A stretch of DNA of 64,000 nucleotides from assembly GCA_016714815.1 (NCBI GenBank), contig JADKBZ010000016.1:62001-126000 (forward strand), given 5' to 3'. Shown here piece after piece: positions 42,981 to 51,436 of the stretch; positions within the stretch are counted from its first letter, which is position 1; the number at the start of each line of letters is the position of its first letter. The translations under genes were made by a program, and so were the position numbers. The notes beneath the pieces were generated by a model, which saw only the letters and a program-made list of their open reading frames with translations, was not told the origin of the DNA and did no database searches. Origin of the DNA: Holophagales bacterium. Lineage in GTDB: Bacteria; Acidobacteriota; Thermoanaerobaculia; UBA5066.

Positions 42981-45692
42981 GTGGACGATCGGACCCGGAC
43001 GATGGACGAGGGTTCGCGCGGAGTCTCCCGGGACGAGCCGGGGGGGATCCGGCTCTTCGCCGCGGGGGCGGCCGTCGGTTCCCGCTTCGAGATCCGTTCC
43101 GTCCGCGGGACCGGCGGCTCGGCGGTCGTCTACTCGGCCTTCGACCGCGACCTGAAGCAGATCGTCGCCCTGAAGGTCCTCCGGGCCGACCGGACGAGCC
43201 CCGCGGCGCTCGCGCGCCTCCGGCGCGAGGTGGCGATCGCGCGGCAGGCGGCCAGCCCGAGGCTCGTCCGCGTCTACGACATCGACGCTTCGGGCGAATC
43301 GGTTTTCCTGACGATGGAAGACATCGAGGGCGGGTCGCTCAGGGACAGGCTCGCCGCTGGCGCGCTTCCGCTTGAGGAGACGCTCCGGATCGCGGGGGAG
43401 ATCCTCGAAGGCCTCGCCGTCCTCCACGGCCTCGGGATCGTCCACCGCGACGTGAAGCCCGGGAACGTTCTTCTCGCGGCCGACGGCTCCGTCAAGCTCG
43501 CCGACTTCGGCCTCGCGCACCGCTTCGAGGCGGACGAGACGCGGGCCACCGCCACGGACGCCATCGTCGGGACGGTCGAGTACCTCTCGCCGGAGCAGGC
43601 GCTCGGCGGCGACCTCGACGGTCGCAGCGACCTGTACTCGTTCGGGATCACGCTCTGGGAGATGCTGACCGGCGGGGTGCCGTTTCGCCGCGACTCGGCC
43701 GTCGGGACGGCCCTCGCGCACGTGAGGGAACCGGCGCCGCCCCTGCGCTCCGTTCGCCCCGAGGCCCCCGCGTGGCTCGCCGCATACGTGGCGCGCCTTC
43801 TCTCCAAGACCCCGGGGGAGAGGTACCCGGCGGCGGAAGCCGCTCTCGCCGACCTGCGTGCGAGGCGCGCGACGGCCAATGCCGCCCGGCGCGGTCGCCG
43901 GAGGGCCCTCGCGGCCATGTTGGTCCTGGCCGGCGCGGCTCTCGCCGCCGGCCTCCTTATCGGGCCGCGATTTCTGACTCCTCCCGGTCCCGTCCGGTTC
44001 GCTCCGCACGCGGACGGCCGAGGGGTCGTCGCCCTCGACGGGAAAGGACGCGCGCTCTGGAATCGGACCGACCTTGCGAACACCGGCGCCCTGGTGAGCT
44101 TCCGTCGGCCGGGCGGGAGGCCGGGCGTCGCCGCCATCGTCGGCGACCGCCTCGACGCACGGACGAGGGGGGTGAGGATCGTGTTCCTCGACCCCGCTTC
44201 CGGAGCGGCCCGTGGGGAGATTCTCGTCGCGCCCCCCGACGGGTCGGTCTTCTGGGACCTTCCGAACGCGTGGACGTACGGCAGCGTCGATGCGGCCGAC
44301 GTGGACGGCCGCGACGGAGACGAGTTCGTCCTCTCGCTCGTTCATCCCGAGAGCTTCCCCTCGGTGGTCCTGCTGGTCGATCCGGAGGCGGGAGTCTCGC
44401 GTCCCCTCCTCTTCTCCAGCGGGCACCAGGTCTTCATGGGGTCCGTCGATCTCGACGGGGACGGCGGAAAGGAGCTCGTCTTCGCCTCCGCGGCCAACAG
44501 GCTGGGCCAGTACACCGCGGTCGCGGCGATTCACCCGGCCGCTCTCCTGGGTCCGACGAGATCCGGGTCGTCCCCGAACCCCATGGCGGCGGTCTCTCCC
44601 GATCTTCCGTTCTTCGAGGACCGGCTCGACTCCCTCGTCTGGTACGCGCTCGGCCCGGGATTCCGCTCGAGTGTCGCCAGGCGGATGGATATCGACGAGC
44701 AGAACCGGGTCCTCCGCTTCACGGGCCTTTCGGCCGAGCCGTTCGAGCTCGGCTTCGACGGGTTCCTTTCAGGGAGCCGATCGGCCCTCGGCTCGGCCGC
44801 TCGACAGGAGCGTCGAACGGAGGCCTGGTTTCTCCTGCGCCGGGCTGCCCGCCTCGCCGAGGCGGGCAACCCGGCGGCGGCCGCCTCGAAGGCGGCACAG
44901 GCTGCCGAGACGATCGCTCCGGCGGGCGACCCGTCGGTCCTCGAGTGGGCCCGGCGCTCGGCGGCGCGGCTCCGGATCGTCGCAGGGGAGGCGGCCGAGG
45001 GTGAGCGGCTCTTCCGCGAGATCGCCCGCGACGCCGTGGCCAGCGTCTCCGTTGCCCTCGATGCGGCGCGCGCCCTGCACCTCTCCGGAGAGCTGTCGCG
45101 CGCGATCCCCTGGTACCGGGAAGCCATCCTGAGCCGCGGAAACGAGGAAGAGGGCTGGATCGTCATCGGGGCGCTCGAGGACGCACTGCTCGCCTTCTGC
45201 GAGATGGGACGATTCGACGACGCGCTCGCCCTCGTCGAGAGCGGGCCGGTGGCCTGGAGCTGGAAGGAGGAGATGAGGGCCGTCGTCCTCTGGCGGGCGG
45301 GGCGGCCCGTGCCGGCCCGCCCGGGAATCGAGCCCGCCACGACGCTCCGCCGCCTGTGGCTCCTCGAGGAGCGTCTCGCCGCGGGAGCCGACGCCGGAAC
45401 GCTCCTCCCCGCAGTCGCCGCCGAGAAGGCGAAAGGCGCCGGTGAGACAGAGCTCCTCGATCTCCTCGAGGCCGAGCTGCTCCTCCGGACGGGCCGGGGG
45501 AGAGAGGCCTGGAACCGCGCGGCGCCCGCCTTTTCCTCCCTCTGGGCACGCCGATCGGGCAACGTCACCGCCCGCGGCCACCTCGGCCTCGCGGCCGACC
45601 GGGCCGCGAGGGCCGCCGGGGCGGCCGGAGCCCGGGCCGAGGCGGTCCGCATCCGGAGGGAAGCCAGACTCTTCCTCGCTGCGGCGCGTTGA
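42981..45692 (+). CDS. Membrane-anchored Ser/Thr protein kinase, paralogue of the gene at 3-2618
   Basis: 903 aa from GTG 42981, chosen because GGAG lies five bases before it; an ATG at 42960 overlaps a TAGAAT box and has no ribosome site. Kinase domain: GTGGSAVVYSAF, VALK, HRDVKPGN, DFGLA, SPEQ. A membrane helix (ALAAMLVLAGAALAAGLLIG) leads to FG-GAP-like repeats (DVDGRDGDEF, DLDGDGGKEL) and a helical TPR-like tail (ALHLSGELSRAIPWYREAI). Domain order, loop sequences and length match the first kinase throughout, so the two arose by duplication. It lies alone between proC (divergent) and sucC. Confidence 0.92.
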   Translation: MDDRTRTMDEGSRGVSRDEPGGIRLFAAGAAVGSRFEIRSVRGTGGSAVVYSAFDRDLKQIVALKVLRADRTSPAALARLRREVAIARQAASPRLVRVYDIDASGESVFLTMEDIEGGSLRDRLAAGALPLEETLRIAGEILEGLAVLHGLGIVHRDVKPGNVLLAADGSVKLADFGLAHRFEADETRATATDAIVGTVEYLSPEQALGGDLDGRSDLYSFGITLWEMLTGGVPFRRDSAVGTALAHVREPAPPLRSVRPEAPAWLAAYVARLLSKTPGERYPAAEAALADLRARRATANAARRGRRRALAAMLVLAGAALAAGLLIGPRFLTPPGPVRFAPHADGRGVVALDGKGRALWNRTDLANTGALVSFRRPGGRPGVAAIVGDRLDARTRGVRIVFLDPASGAARGEILVAPPDGSVFWDLPNAWTYGSVDAADVDGRDGDEFVLSLVHPESFPSVVLLVDPEAGVSRPLLFSSGHQVFMGSVDLDGDGGKELVFASAANRLGQYTAVAAIHPAALLGPTRSGSSPNPMAAVSPDLPFFEDRLDSLVWYALGPGFRSSVARRMDIDEQNRVLRFTGLSAEPFELGFDGFLSGSRSALGSAARQERRTEAWFLLRRAARLAEAGNPAAAASKAAQAAETIAPAGDPSVLEWARRSAARLRIVAGEAAEGERLFREIARDAVASVSVALDAARALHLSGELSRAIPWYREAILSRGNEEEGWIVIGALEDALLAFCEMGRFDDALALVESGPVAWSWKEEMRAVVLWRAGRPVPARPGIEPATTLRRLWLLEERLAAGADAGTLLPAVAAEKAKGAGETELLDLLEAELLLRTGRGREAWNRAAPAFSSLWARRSGNVTARGHLGLAADRAARAAGAAGARAEAVRIRREARLFLAAAR

Positions 45693-45748
45693 GGGCCGGT
45701 GCCCGGCGCAGCCCGGAGCCGGCGATGGCCCACCGACCGGCCGGGGAC

Positions 45749-45754
45749 TAGAAT
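45749..45754 (+). promoter_or_regulatory. Possible -10 element (TAGAAT) for sucCD
   Basis: TAGAAT matches five of six -10 positions and lies 48 bp before the sucC ATG, leaving a leader of about 40 nt containing GAAGAGGTG. The same hexamer occurs before the second kinase gene (42955-42960). No good -35 is visible in the G+C-rich DNA ahead. Confidence 0.3.
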
Positions 45755-45802
45755 CCGCCCCGCCCGTCCGGGCGAAACGAGATCCGAAGAGGTGCCTCCG
45801 AC

Positions 45803-46972
45803 ATGAAAGTCCACGAGTACCAGGCGAAGGAGATCCTCCGTCGCTACGGTGTCCCGACCCCGACGGGGCGCGTCACCGACAGCCCGGAGGAAGCCCGTCA
45901 GATCGCGAAGGACCTGGGCGGCCGGGCCGTCGTGAAGGCCCAGATCCACGCCGGCGGGCGTGGCAAGGGGGGCGGCGTCAAGCTCGCGAAGAGCCCCGAC
46001 GAAGCCTTCGAGGCCGCCAAGGCGATCATCGGCATGCAGCTCGTCACGCACCAGACCGGCCCCGAGGGGCGCAAGGTCAAGAAGGTGCTCGTCGAGGCGG
46101 CGGCCGACATCGCGCAGGAGCTCTACCTCGGCATCACGCTCGACCGGGCCATCGGCAAGCCGGTCCTCATGGCGTCGAAGTTCGGCGGCATGGAGATCGA
46201 GGAGGTCGCCCACAGGGACCCGACGGCCATCCTGAAGGAGCCGTTCGACGCGATCGCCGGCCTCCAGCCGTTCCAGGCCCGCAAGGTCGCCTACGCGCTC
46301 GGGCTGACGGGGGAGACGCACAAGAAGGCCGTCCCCTTCCTTCTCGCCCTCGCGAAGGCCTACGTCGAGACGGACTGCTCGCTGGCCGAGATCAACCCGC
46401 TGATGATCACCGGCTCGGGCGACGTCGTGGCGCTCGACGCCAAGATGAACTTCGACGACAACGCCCTTTTCCGGCACCTCGACATCAAGGAGTACCGGGA
46501 CCTCGACGAGGAGGACCCGCTCGAGGTCGAGGCGTCGAAGTTCAACCTCAACTACATCAAGCTCGACGGCAACGTCGGATGCATGGTGAACGGCGCGGGC
46601 CTGGCGATGTCGACGATGGACATCATCCAGTACGCCGGCGGGAGCCCCGCGAACTTCCTCGACGTGGGCGGCGGCGCCAACGAGGAGCAGGTCCGCAACG
46701 CGATGCGGATCATCCTCTCGGACCCGAACGTCAAGGGCGTCCTCATCAACATCTTCGGCGGCATCATGCGCTGCGACATCATCGCCAGCGGCGTCGTGAA
46801 GGCGGTGAAGGAGATCGGCTGCACCATCCCCGTCGTCGTCCGCCTCGAGGGGACGAACGTCGAGGAGGGGAAGGCGATCCTCAGGGACTCCGGCCTCGCC
46901 GTCATCCCGGCCGACGGGATGAAGGACGCCGCCGAGAAGATCATCGCCGCGGTCGCGAAGGGGGGGAACTGA
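45803..46972 (+). CDS. sucC: Succinyl-CoA synthetase beta subunit
   Basis: 389 aa. ATP-grasp N-terminus (MKVHEYQAKEILRRYGVP, KAQIHAGGRGKGGGVKL), LAEINPL with the metal-binding residues, and the CoA-ligase-like C-domain (NFLDVGGGA, NIFGGIMRCDIIA). With sucD it interconverts succinyl-CoA and succinate while making ATP or GTP in the TCA cycle. The gene has an ordinary ribosome site and is followed one base later by sucD. Confidence 0.97.
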   Translation: MKVHEYQAKEILRRYGVPTPTGRVTDSPEEARQIAKDLGGRAVVKAQIHAGGRGKGGGVKLAKSPDEAFEAAKAIIGMQLVTHQTGPEGRKVKKVLVEAAADIAQELYLGITLDRAIGKPVLMASKFGGMEIEEVAHRDPTAILKEPFDAIAGLQPFQARKVAYALGLTGETHKKAVPFLLALAKAYVETDCSLAEINPLMITGSGDVVALDAKMNFDDNALFRHLDIKEYRDLDEEDPLEVEASKFNLNYIKLDGNVGCMVNGAGLAMSTMDIIQYAGGSPANFLDVGGGANEEQVRNAMRIILSDPNVKGVLINIFGGIMRCDIIASGVVKAVKEIGCTIPVVVRLEGTNVEEGKAILRDSGLAVIPADGMKDAAEKIIAAVAKGGN

Positions 46973-46973
46973 G

Positions 46974-47852
46974 ATGGCCAGCTGGCTCAGCACCGAGACG
47001 AAGGTCGTCGTCCAGGGCCTGACGGGGCGCGAGGGAAAGTTCCACGCCCTGGCCGGGCGTGACTACGGGACCCAGGTCGTCGCGGGCGTCACCCCGGGCA
47101 AGGGGGGCAGCAATGTCGAGGGGATACTCGTCTTCAACACCGTCCACGAGGCGGTCGCGGAGACCGGTGCCAATGCCTCGCTCCTCTTCGTCCCTCCGCC
47201 GGCCGCCGCCGACGGGATCATGGAGGCCGCCGACGCGGGTGTCGCCCTCATCATCGCGATTACCGAGGGGATCCCGGTCAACGACATGATCCGGGTGAAG
47301 GCGTTCCTCGCGGATCGCCCGAACGTCCGCCTCGTCGGGCCGAACTGCCCCGGCGTCATCCGCCCCTCTGCGAAGGTGAAGCTCGGCATCATGCCGGCAC
47401 GGATCCACCGCCCTGGCAAGGTCGGCATCGTCTCCCGCTCGGGAACCCTCACCTACGAAGCGGTCGGCCAGACGACGGCGCTCGGCCTCGGCCAGTCGAC
47501 CTGCATCGGCATCGGTGGCGACCCGGTCAACGGCACGAACTTCATCGACTGCCTCCAGATGTTCAAGGACGACCCGGAGACCGAGGCGATCATCATGATC
47601 GGCGAGATCGGCGGGAGCGCCGAGGAAGAGGCGGCCGCCTGGATCCAGGCGAACCTGAAGAAGCCCGTCGCCTCGTTCATCGCAGGCCGGACGGCCCCTC
47701 CGGGCCGCCGGATGGGTCACGCCGGCGCGATCATCTCCGGCGGCAAGGGGACCGCGACCGAGAAGGTCGCCGCGCTCCGCGCCGCGGGCGTCCTCGTCGC
47801 CGACTCCCCGGCCCTCATCGGCGAGACGCTGTTGAAGGCGATCAAGGGCTGA
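46974..47852 (+). CDS. sucD: Succinyl-CoA synthetase alpha subunit
   Basis: 292 aa. CoA-binding Rossmann domain (VVVQGLTGREGKFHA, VAGVTPGKGG) and the catalytic phosphohistidine in RRMGHAGAII, with GPNCPGVI and GEIGGSAEE also typical. Partner of SucC. Starts one base after the sucC stop and ends 28 bp before a strong terminator, so sucCD is a closed two-gene unit. Confidence 0.97.
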   Translation: MASWLSTETKVVVQGLTGREGKFHALAGRDYGTQVVAGVTPGKGGSNVEGILVFNTVHEAVAETGANASLLFVPPPAAADGIMEAADAGVALIIAITEGIPVNDMIRVKAFLADRPNVRLVGPNCPGVIRPSAKVKLGIMPARIHRPGKVGIVSRSGTLTYEAVGQTTALGLGQSTCIGIGGDPVNGTNFIDCLQMFKDDPETEAIIMIGEIGGSAEEEAAAWIQANLKKPVASFIAGRTAPPGRRMGHAGAIISGGKGTATEKVAALRAAGVLVADSPALIGETLLKAIKG

Positions 47853-47880
47853 TTCTTTCCCGCGGAAACGGATCTTCTGG

Positions 47881-47912
47881 AGAGCCCCGGCCCAAGGCCG
47901 GGGCTCTTTCCA
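47881..47912 (+). terminator. Rho-independent terminator of sucCD
   Basis: Perfect 12 bp stem (AGAGCCCCGGCC and its complement) around a CAA loop, followed directly by a short pyrimidine/T tract. It sits 28 bp after the sucD stop. The first group II intron begins just downstream, the kind of site favoured by bacterial introns that target terminators. Confidence 0.85.
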
Positions 47913-47919
47913 TGTAGTA

Positions 47920-48562
47920 CGCCCAGCATGGGCTTCAGCCAGCGGGTGGGAGTCCCGCCGGGAGGAGGTCACACCGACCTGAGCGAAGCGCAAGGGCGGA
48001 AGCGCGAGCGACCGTCTGAAGGAAGCGTGGAGCGAGACCTGTGAGCCGATGAACAAGAACCGGATATGAGGCGGAGTCTCCCGGGGGCGAGCGACCCACT
48101 GATCGCGAAGCTCCCGTGACCAAGGGAGACAGCGTAGATCCGGCGGTTGTGTGCAGGGAAAGCTGAAGTTCTTATCTGGGGAGATCTCGCCTCAGGCCCG
48201 AAAGGGTCACGTCGCGGAAGCCGGTGGAGCGAGAAGTCAGCAGAGGCCGTAGTACCGGCGAGAGCCGGGAAGGGTCAAACGGACGGGAGGCCAATCGACC
48301 GTCGACCTCGCAGGGGTAATGCCTCAGAAGTCCGGGAAACTGGAGCTGCCGTCGAGGGGTCCTGGTGAAGCCGGGGCAGGCAGACGGAGCGAGGAAACCC
48401 AAGCGGCGGAAGAGGGAGACGAGGGCTCAGGCGCGCGATAGAGCGGGGGCTTCCGACGCCCCGCTGCGTGACCTCAACCGGACGAACCGCCGGATGCGGA
48501 CCCGCATGTCCGGTGGTGTGGGAGGGGAGCGGCGGTCACCTACCGCCGCCCCCTATCCCGAT
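47920..48562 (+). mobile_element. Group II intron copy 1, ORF-less
   Basis: About 640 bp, closely matching the ribozyme parts of the copy that follows it: the 5' region from GCCCAGC on, internal blocks such as CTTATCTGGGGAGA, and the 3' domain V/VI. The coding part is missing; domain IV is reduced to roughly 100 bases including a hairpin AGCGGGG/CCCCGCT. Domain V spans about 48484-48521. Ends were placed by comparing the two copies; the exact 5' boundary is uncertain because no clear GUGYG is present. It cannot encode its own maturase, so splicing or mobility would need help in trans. Confidence 0.75.
48484..48521 (+). ncRNA. Domain V hairpin of intron copy 1
   Basis: The hairpin ACCGCCGGATGCGG ... 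CCGCATGTCCGGTGGT has the length, two-base bulge and short loop of group II intron domain V, the catalytic core. It is followed by a domain VI-like stem (GGCGGTCACCTACCGCC) that should carry the branch-point A. Confidence 0.65.
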
Positions 48563-49093
48563 TGCCCAGCATGAGCCACCGCCAGCGCGGGGAGCACCCG
48601 TGGAAGGAGGTCACACCGACCCGAGCGAAGCGCAAGGGCGGAAGCGCGAGCGACCGTCTGAAAGAAGCGTGGAGCGAGACCCGCGAGCCGACGAACAGAA
48701 ACCGGATAGGGAGGCGAAGTCTCCCGGGGCGAGCGAGCATGTGATCGCGAAGCTCCCGTGACCAAGGGGAGGCGGCGTAGATCCGGCGGTTGTGCGGGGA
48801 AGGTGGAGGCTCTTATCTGGGGAGACCTCGCTTCGTGCCTGAGAGCGGCGACGCCGTTGAAGCCGGCGGAGCGAGGAGTCAGCAGAGGGTCGTAGTAGCC
48901 GCACAAGGGCGGTGAAGGGCCGAACGGAAGGGAGAGCGAGGCGGCCTTGAATCTCGGAGGGCACGGCTCCAGAAGTCGAGCGGACAGCTCGAGCTGCCGT
49001 ACGAGGATGCGGGGTGAGTGCCCGCGGGGCGAACGGGAGGGGGAATCCCTTCGGGCGAGGAGAGGAAACGAGCGCTCGGGCACGGATCGCCTG

Positions 49094-50318
49094 ATGGAAG
49101 AGGTCGTCGAGGCGGCGAACCTGAAGGCGGCGTTGAAACGGGTGCGGCAGAACAAGGGCGGCCCTGGCATCGACGGGATGACGGTGGGAGAGCTGCCGGA
49201 ACACCTGAAGCGGGAATGGATACGAATCCGTGAGGAACTCCTCGGGGGGAAGTACCAGCCGCGGCCGGTGAAGAGGCAGACGATCCCGAAGGCGGGAGGG
49301 GGCGAGCGCGAGCTGGGCATCCCGACCGTGCTGGACCGATTCATCCAGCAGGCCCTGTTGCAGGTCCTGCAACCGAGATTCGACCCCGGATTCTCCGACC
49401 ACAGCTACGGCTTTCGGCCTGGACGGCGGGCGCACGACGCGGTGCGGCGGGCGCAGGCGTACGTCCAGGGGGGCCGGCGGTGGGTGGTGGACGTGGACCT
49501 GTCGAAGTTCTTCGACCGGGTCAACCACGACATTCTCATGGGGAGGCTGGAGAAGCGGATCGAGGACAAGAGGGTGCTGGGGTTGATCCGCCGCTACCTC
49601 GAGGCCGGGGTGATGGTCTCGGGGGTGGTGGTGGAGCGACACGAAGGGACGCCGCAGGGCGGACCGCTGTCGCCCCTGCTGGCCAACGTGCTCCTGGACG
49701 AGGTGGACAAGGAGCTGGAGCGGCGAGGGCACGCCTTCGTCCGCTACGCAGACGACAGCAATGTCTACGTGCGGTCGCGGCATGCGGGGGAACGGGTGCT
49801 GGCGGGGCTGAGGAAGCTGTACGCCGGCCTGAAGCTGCAGGTCAACCAGGACAAGAGCGCGGTGGACTACGCGACGAGGCGGGACTTCCTCGGCTACAGC
49901 CTGGGGCCGCGGGCAAGGTCGTCAAGCTGCGAGTGGCGAGCAAGGCCCTGGTGCGATGAAGGAACGGGTGCGCGGGATCACCAGGCGCAACGGTGGCCGG
50001 AGCCTGCCGAGGGTAACGGAGGAGCTCAAGGGATACCTGCCGGGCTGGAAGGAGTACTTCAAGCAGGCGGACACTCCCGGCGTCTTCTCCGACCTCGACA
50101 AGTGGATCCGGCACAAGCTGCGCTGCCTGCAGCTGAAGCAGTGGAAGCGAGGGAAGACCGTGTTCCGGGGAACCTGGGCGCGCGGGATGACCGAGCGGAC
50201 GGCGGCGAAAGTCGCCGCGAACACGCGACGGTGGTGGGCCAACTCCGCGATCGCGATCCACATCGCACTGCCGACCCGGTACTTCGACGAGCTGGGGGTG
50301 CCCCGGCTCGCCCCGTGA
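49094..50318 (+). pseudogene. ltrA: Group II intron reverse transcriptase/maturase, frameshifted
   Basis: RT domains 0-7 are intact in the first frame: NKGGPGIDGMTV, YGFRPGRRAHDAV, DVDLSKFFDRVNHD, GTPQGGPLSPLLANVLLDE, and the YADD catalytic box. After RRDFLGYSLG the frame is lost around the GGG at 49911-49913. The maturase X-domain continues in another frame (GKVVKLRVASKALVR, YLPGWKEYFKQADTPG) to the stop at 50318. One added base would restore a protein of about 408 aa. There is no endonuclease domain. ATG 49094 (MEEVVEAANLKAALKRV) is the usual kind of start; in-frame upstream starts exist. As printed, the gene would give no functional maturase. Confidence 0.85.
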
Positions 50319-50329
50319 CCTCAACCGAC

Positions 50330-50367
50330 CGAACCGCCGGATGCGGACCCGCATGTCCGGTGGTGTG
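50330..50367 (+). ncRNA. Domain V hairpin of intron copy 2
   Basis: Essentially identical to the copy 1 domain V, 12 bp after the reverse transcriptase stop, and followed by the same domain VI stem with one changed base (CGCTGCC for CGCCGCC). Confidence 0.65.
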
Positions 50368-50462
50368 GGAGGGGAGCGGCGGTCACCTACCGCTGCCCCC
50401 TATCCCGATCTCCCCCGTCCTTCCTCGATGGGCGGGCGTCACGCTGCCGTTCCGCGAGCCTG

Positions 50463-51377
50463 CTACTTCTCTCCCCATCGCTTCGTCATGTACGCGAGCG
50501 CCGCGTCCAGGCCGGGCTGGCCCTTCGGAAGCTGCCGCAGCATGTTGATCACGACCATGGGGGACTCGCCCTCCAGGCGAGCCACCTTCTCGAACGGCAG
50601 GCCGGTCAGGTCGGCGACCTTCCCCGAGCTCTCGAACATCGTGGAATAGCCTGTCCGCCGGATGGCGACGAGCTTCGACGGCGGCACGCCGATCGTGCAC
50701 GCCCGTTCGTACTCGTTCAGGATCGCCAGGCTCTGGTCCTCGACGCGCGCGTTCGCCGGCACCTTCTTCCGCAGGTACGCCGTCGTGTGCTCCTGGATGA
50801 CCGCCGGCGTCGTCGCGACCAGGAAGGTGGCCGACGTGTGCTTGCTCAGCCAGAGCAGCTCCCCTGCGTCCCTGGCTTCCGCCACGCCGGGCTGTCCGTC
50901 CGGAAGCTGGCGGATGACGTCGGAAAAGCCATGCCGGATGGTGATCCCGGCAAGCGGCGTCAGGCGCTCGCTGTCGTTGTAGTACTGGATGACGGCGAGC
51001 TTGAGGAAGTCGTAGCCGAGGAGCGGCGCGATCGCAGCGGCCGCCCGGCACTCCCACCGCGCCCGGGTGTCGTCGTCGTCGGCGAGGGGCCTGATCTTCA
51101 CGAGCCCCCTCGACTTCGGCTCGGTCGGATTCGGGCGCTCCGCGGCGGTCGCGGCGTAGAGCCCGTCCAGGTAGGCGACGACCGCCGGCCCCGGCTTCCG
51201 CGGCTCGGCTCCGCCCGCGGCCGTCCGGGGTGCCAGCAGGCCGAGGGCGAGCAGCGGGAGAATCGAGAGCCGCGGCTTCCGTGCTCCCCGGCCGTCCGAG
51301 TGCGGACGACGAGTCGCGATGGCACCTCCGAATCGCCGGGATTCGTGCGGACGGGAGACGGCGCGGCGGTGAGGCAT
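50463..51377 (-). CDS. Hypothetical secreted protein
   Basis: 304 aa, function not recognised. A long basic N-region precedes a signal-type hydrophobic stretch (LSILPLLALGLLAPRTAAGG). The mature part has mixed helices; CRAAAAIAPLLGYD and EYERACTIGVPP contain the only two mature cysteines. GGGGAGGAGC precedes ATG 51377. The downstream end lies 53 bp from the intron's 3' end. An isolated gene 59 bp after the YfhO-type gene on the same strand. Confidence 0.7.
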   Translation of the reverse strand: MPHRRAVSRPHESRRFGGAIATRRPHSDGRGARKPRLSILPLLALGLLAPRTAAGGAEPRKPGPAVVAYLDGLYAATAAERPNPTEPKSRGLVKIRPLADDDDTRARWECRAAAAIAPLLGYDFLKLAVIQYYNDSERLTPLAGITIRHGFSDVIRQLPDGQPGVAEARDAGELLWLSKHTSATFLVATTPAVIQEHTTAYLRKKVPANARVEDQSLAILNEYERACTIGVPPSKLVAIRRTGYSTMFESSGKVADLTGLPFEKVARLEGESPMVVINMLRQLPKGQPGLDAALAYMTKRWGEK

Positions 51378-51436
51378 GAGCTCCTCCCCTTGCCCTCGAT
51401 TCCGATTGGAAAGCATAGCAGCCGCGCTGGCCGTGG

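Larger units (their letters stand above)
48563..50409 (+). mobile_element. Group II intron copy 2, with reverse transcriptase gene
   Basis: About 1.85 kb, starting at the base after copy 1 ends. Both copies end in CCCTATCCCGAT, and both contain CCGGATGCGGACCCGCATGT as the domain V core (copy 2: about 50330-50367). The reverse transcriptase lies in domain IV. No endonuclease domain is present after the maturase part, as in classes that use nicked or single-stranded targets. The tandem arrangement suggests that the second copy inserted at the 3' edge of the first. Confidence 0.78.

Noticed and set aside
47935..49094. Short reading frames inside the intron region
   Set aside because: They lie in ribozyme structure and are mirrored between the two copies as RNA-level, not codon-level, conservation.
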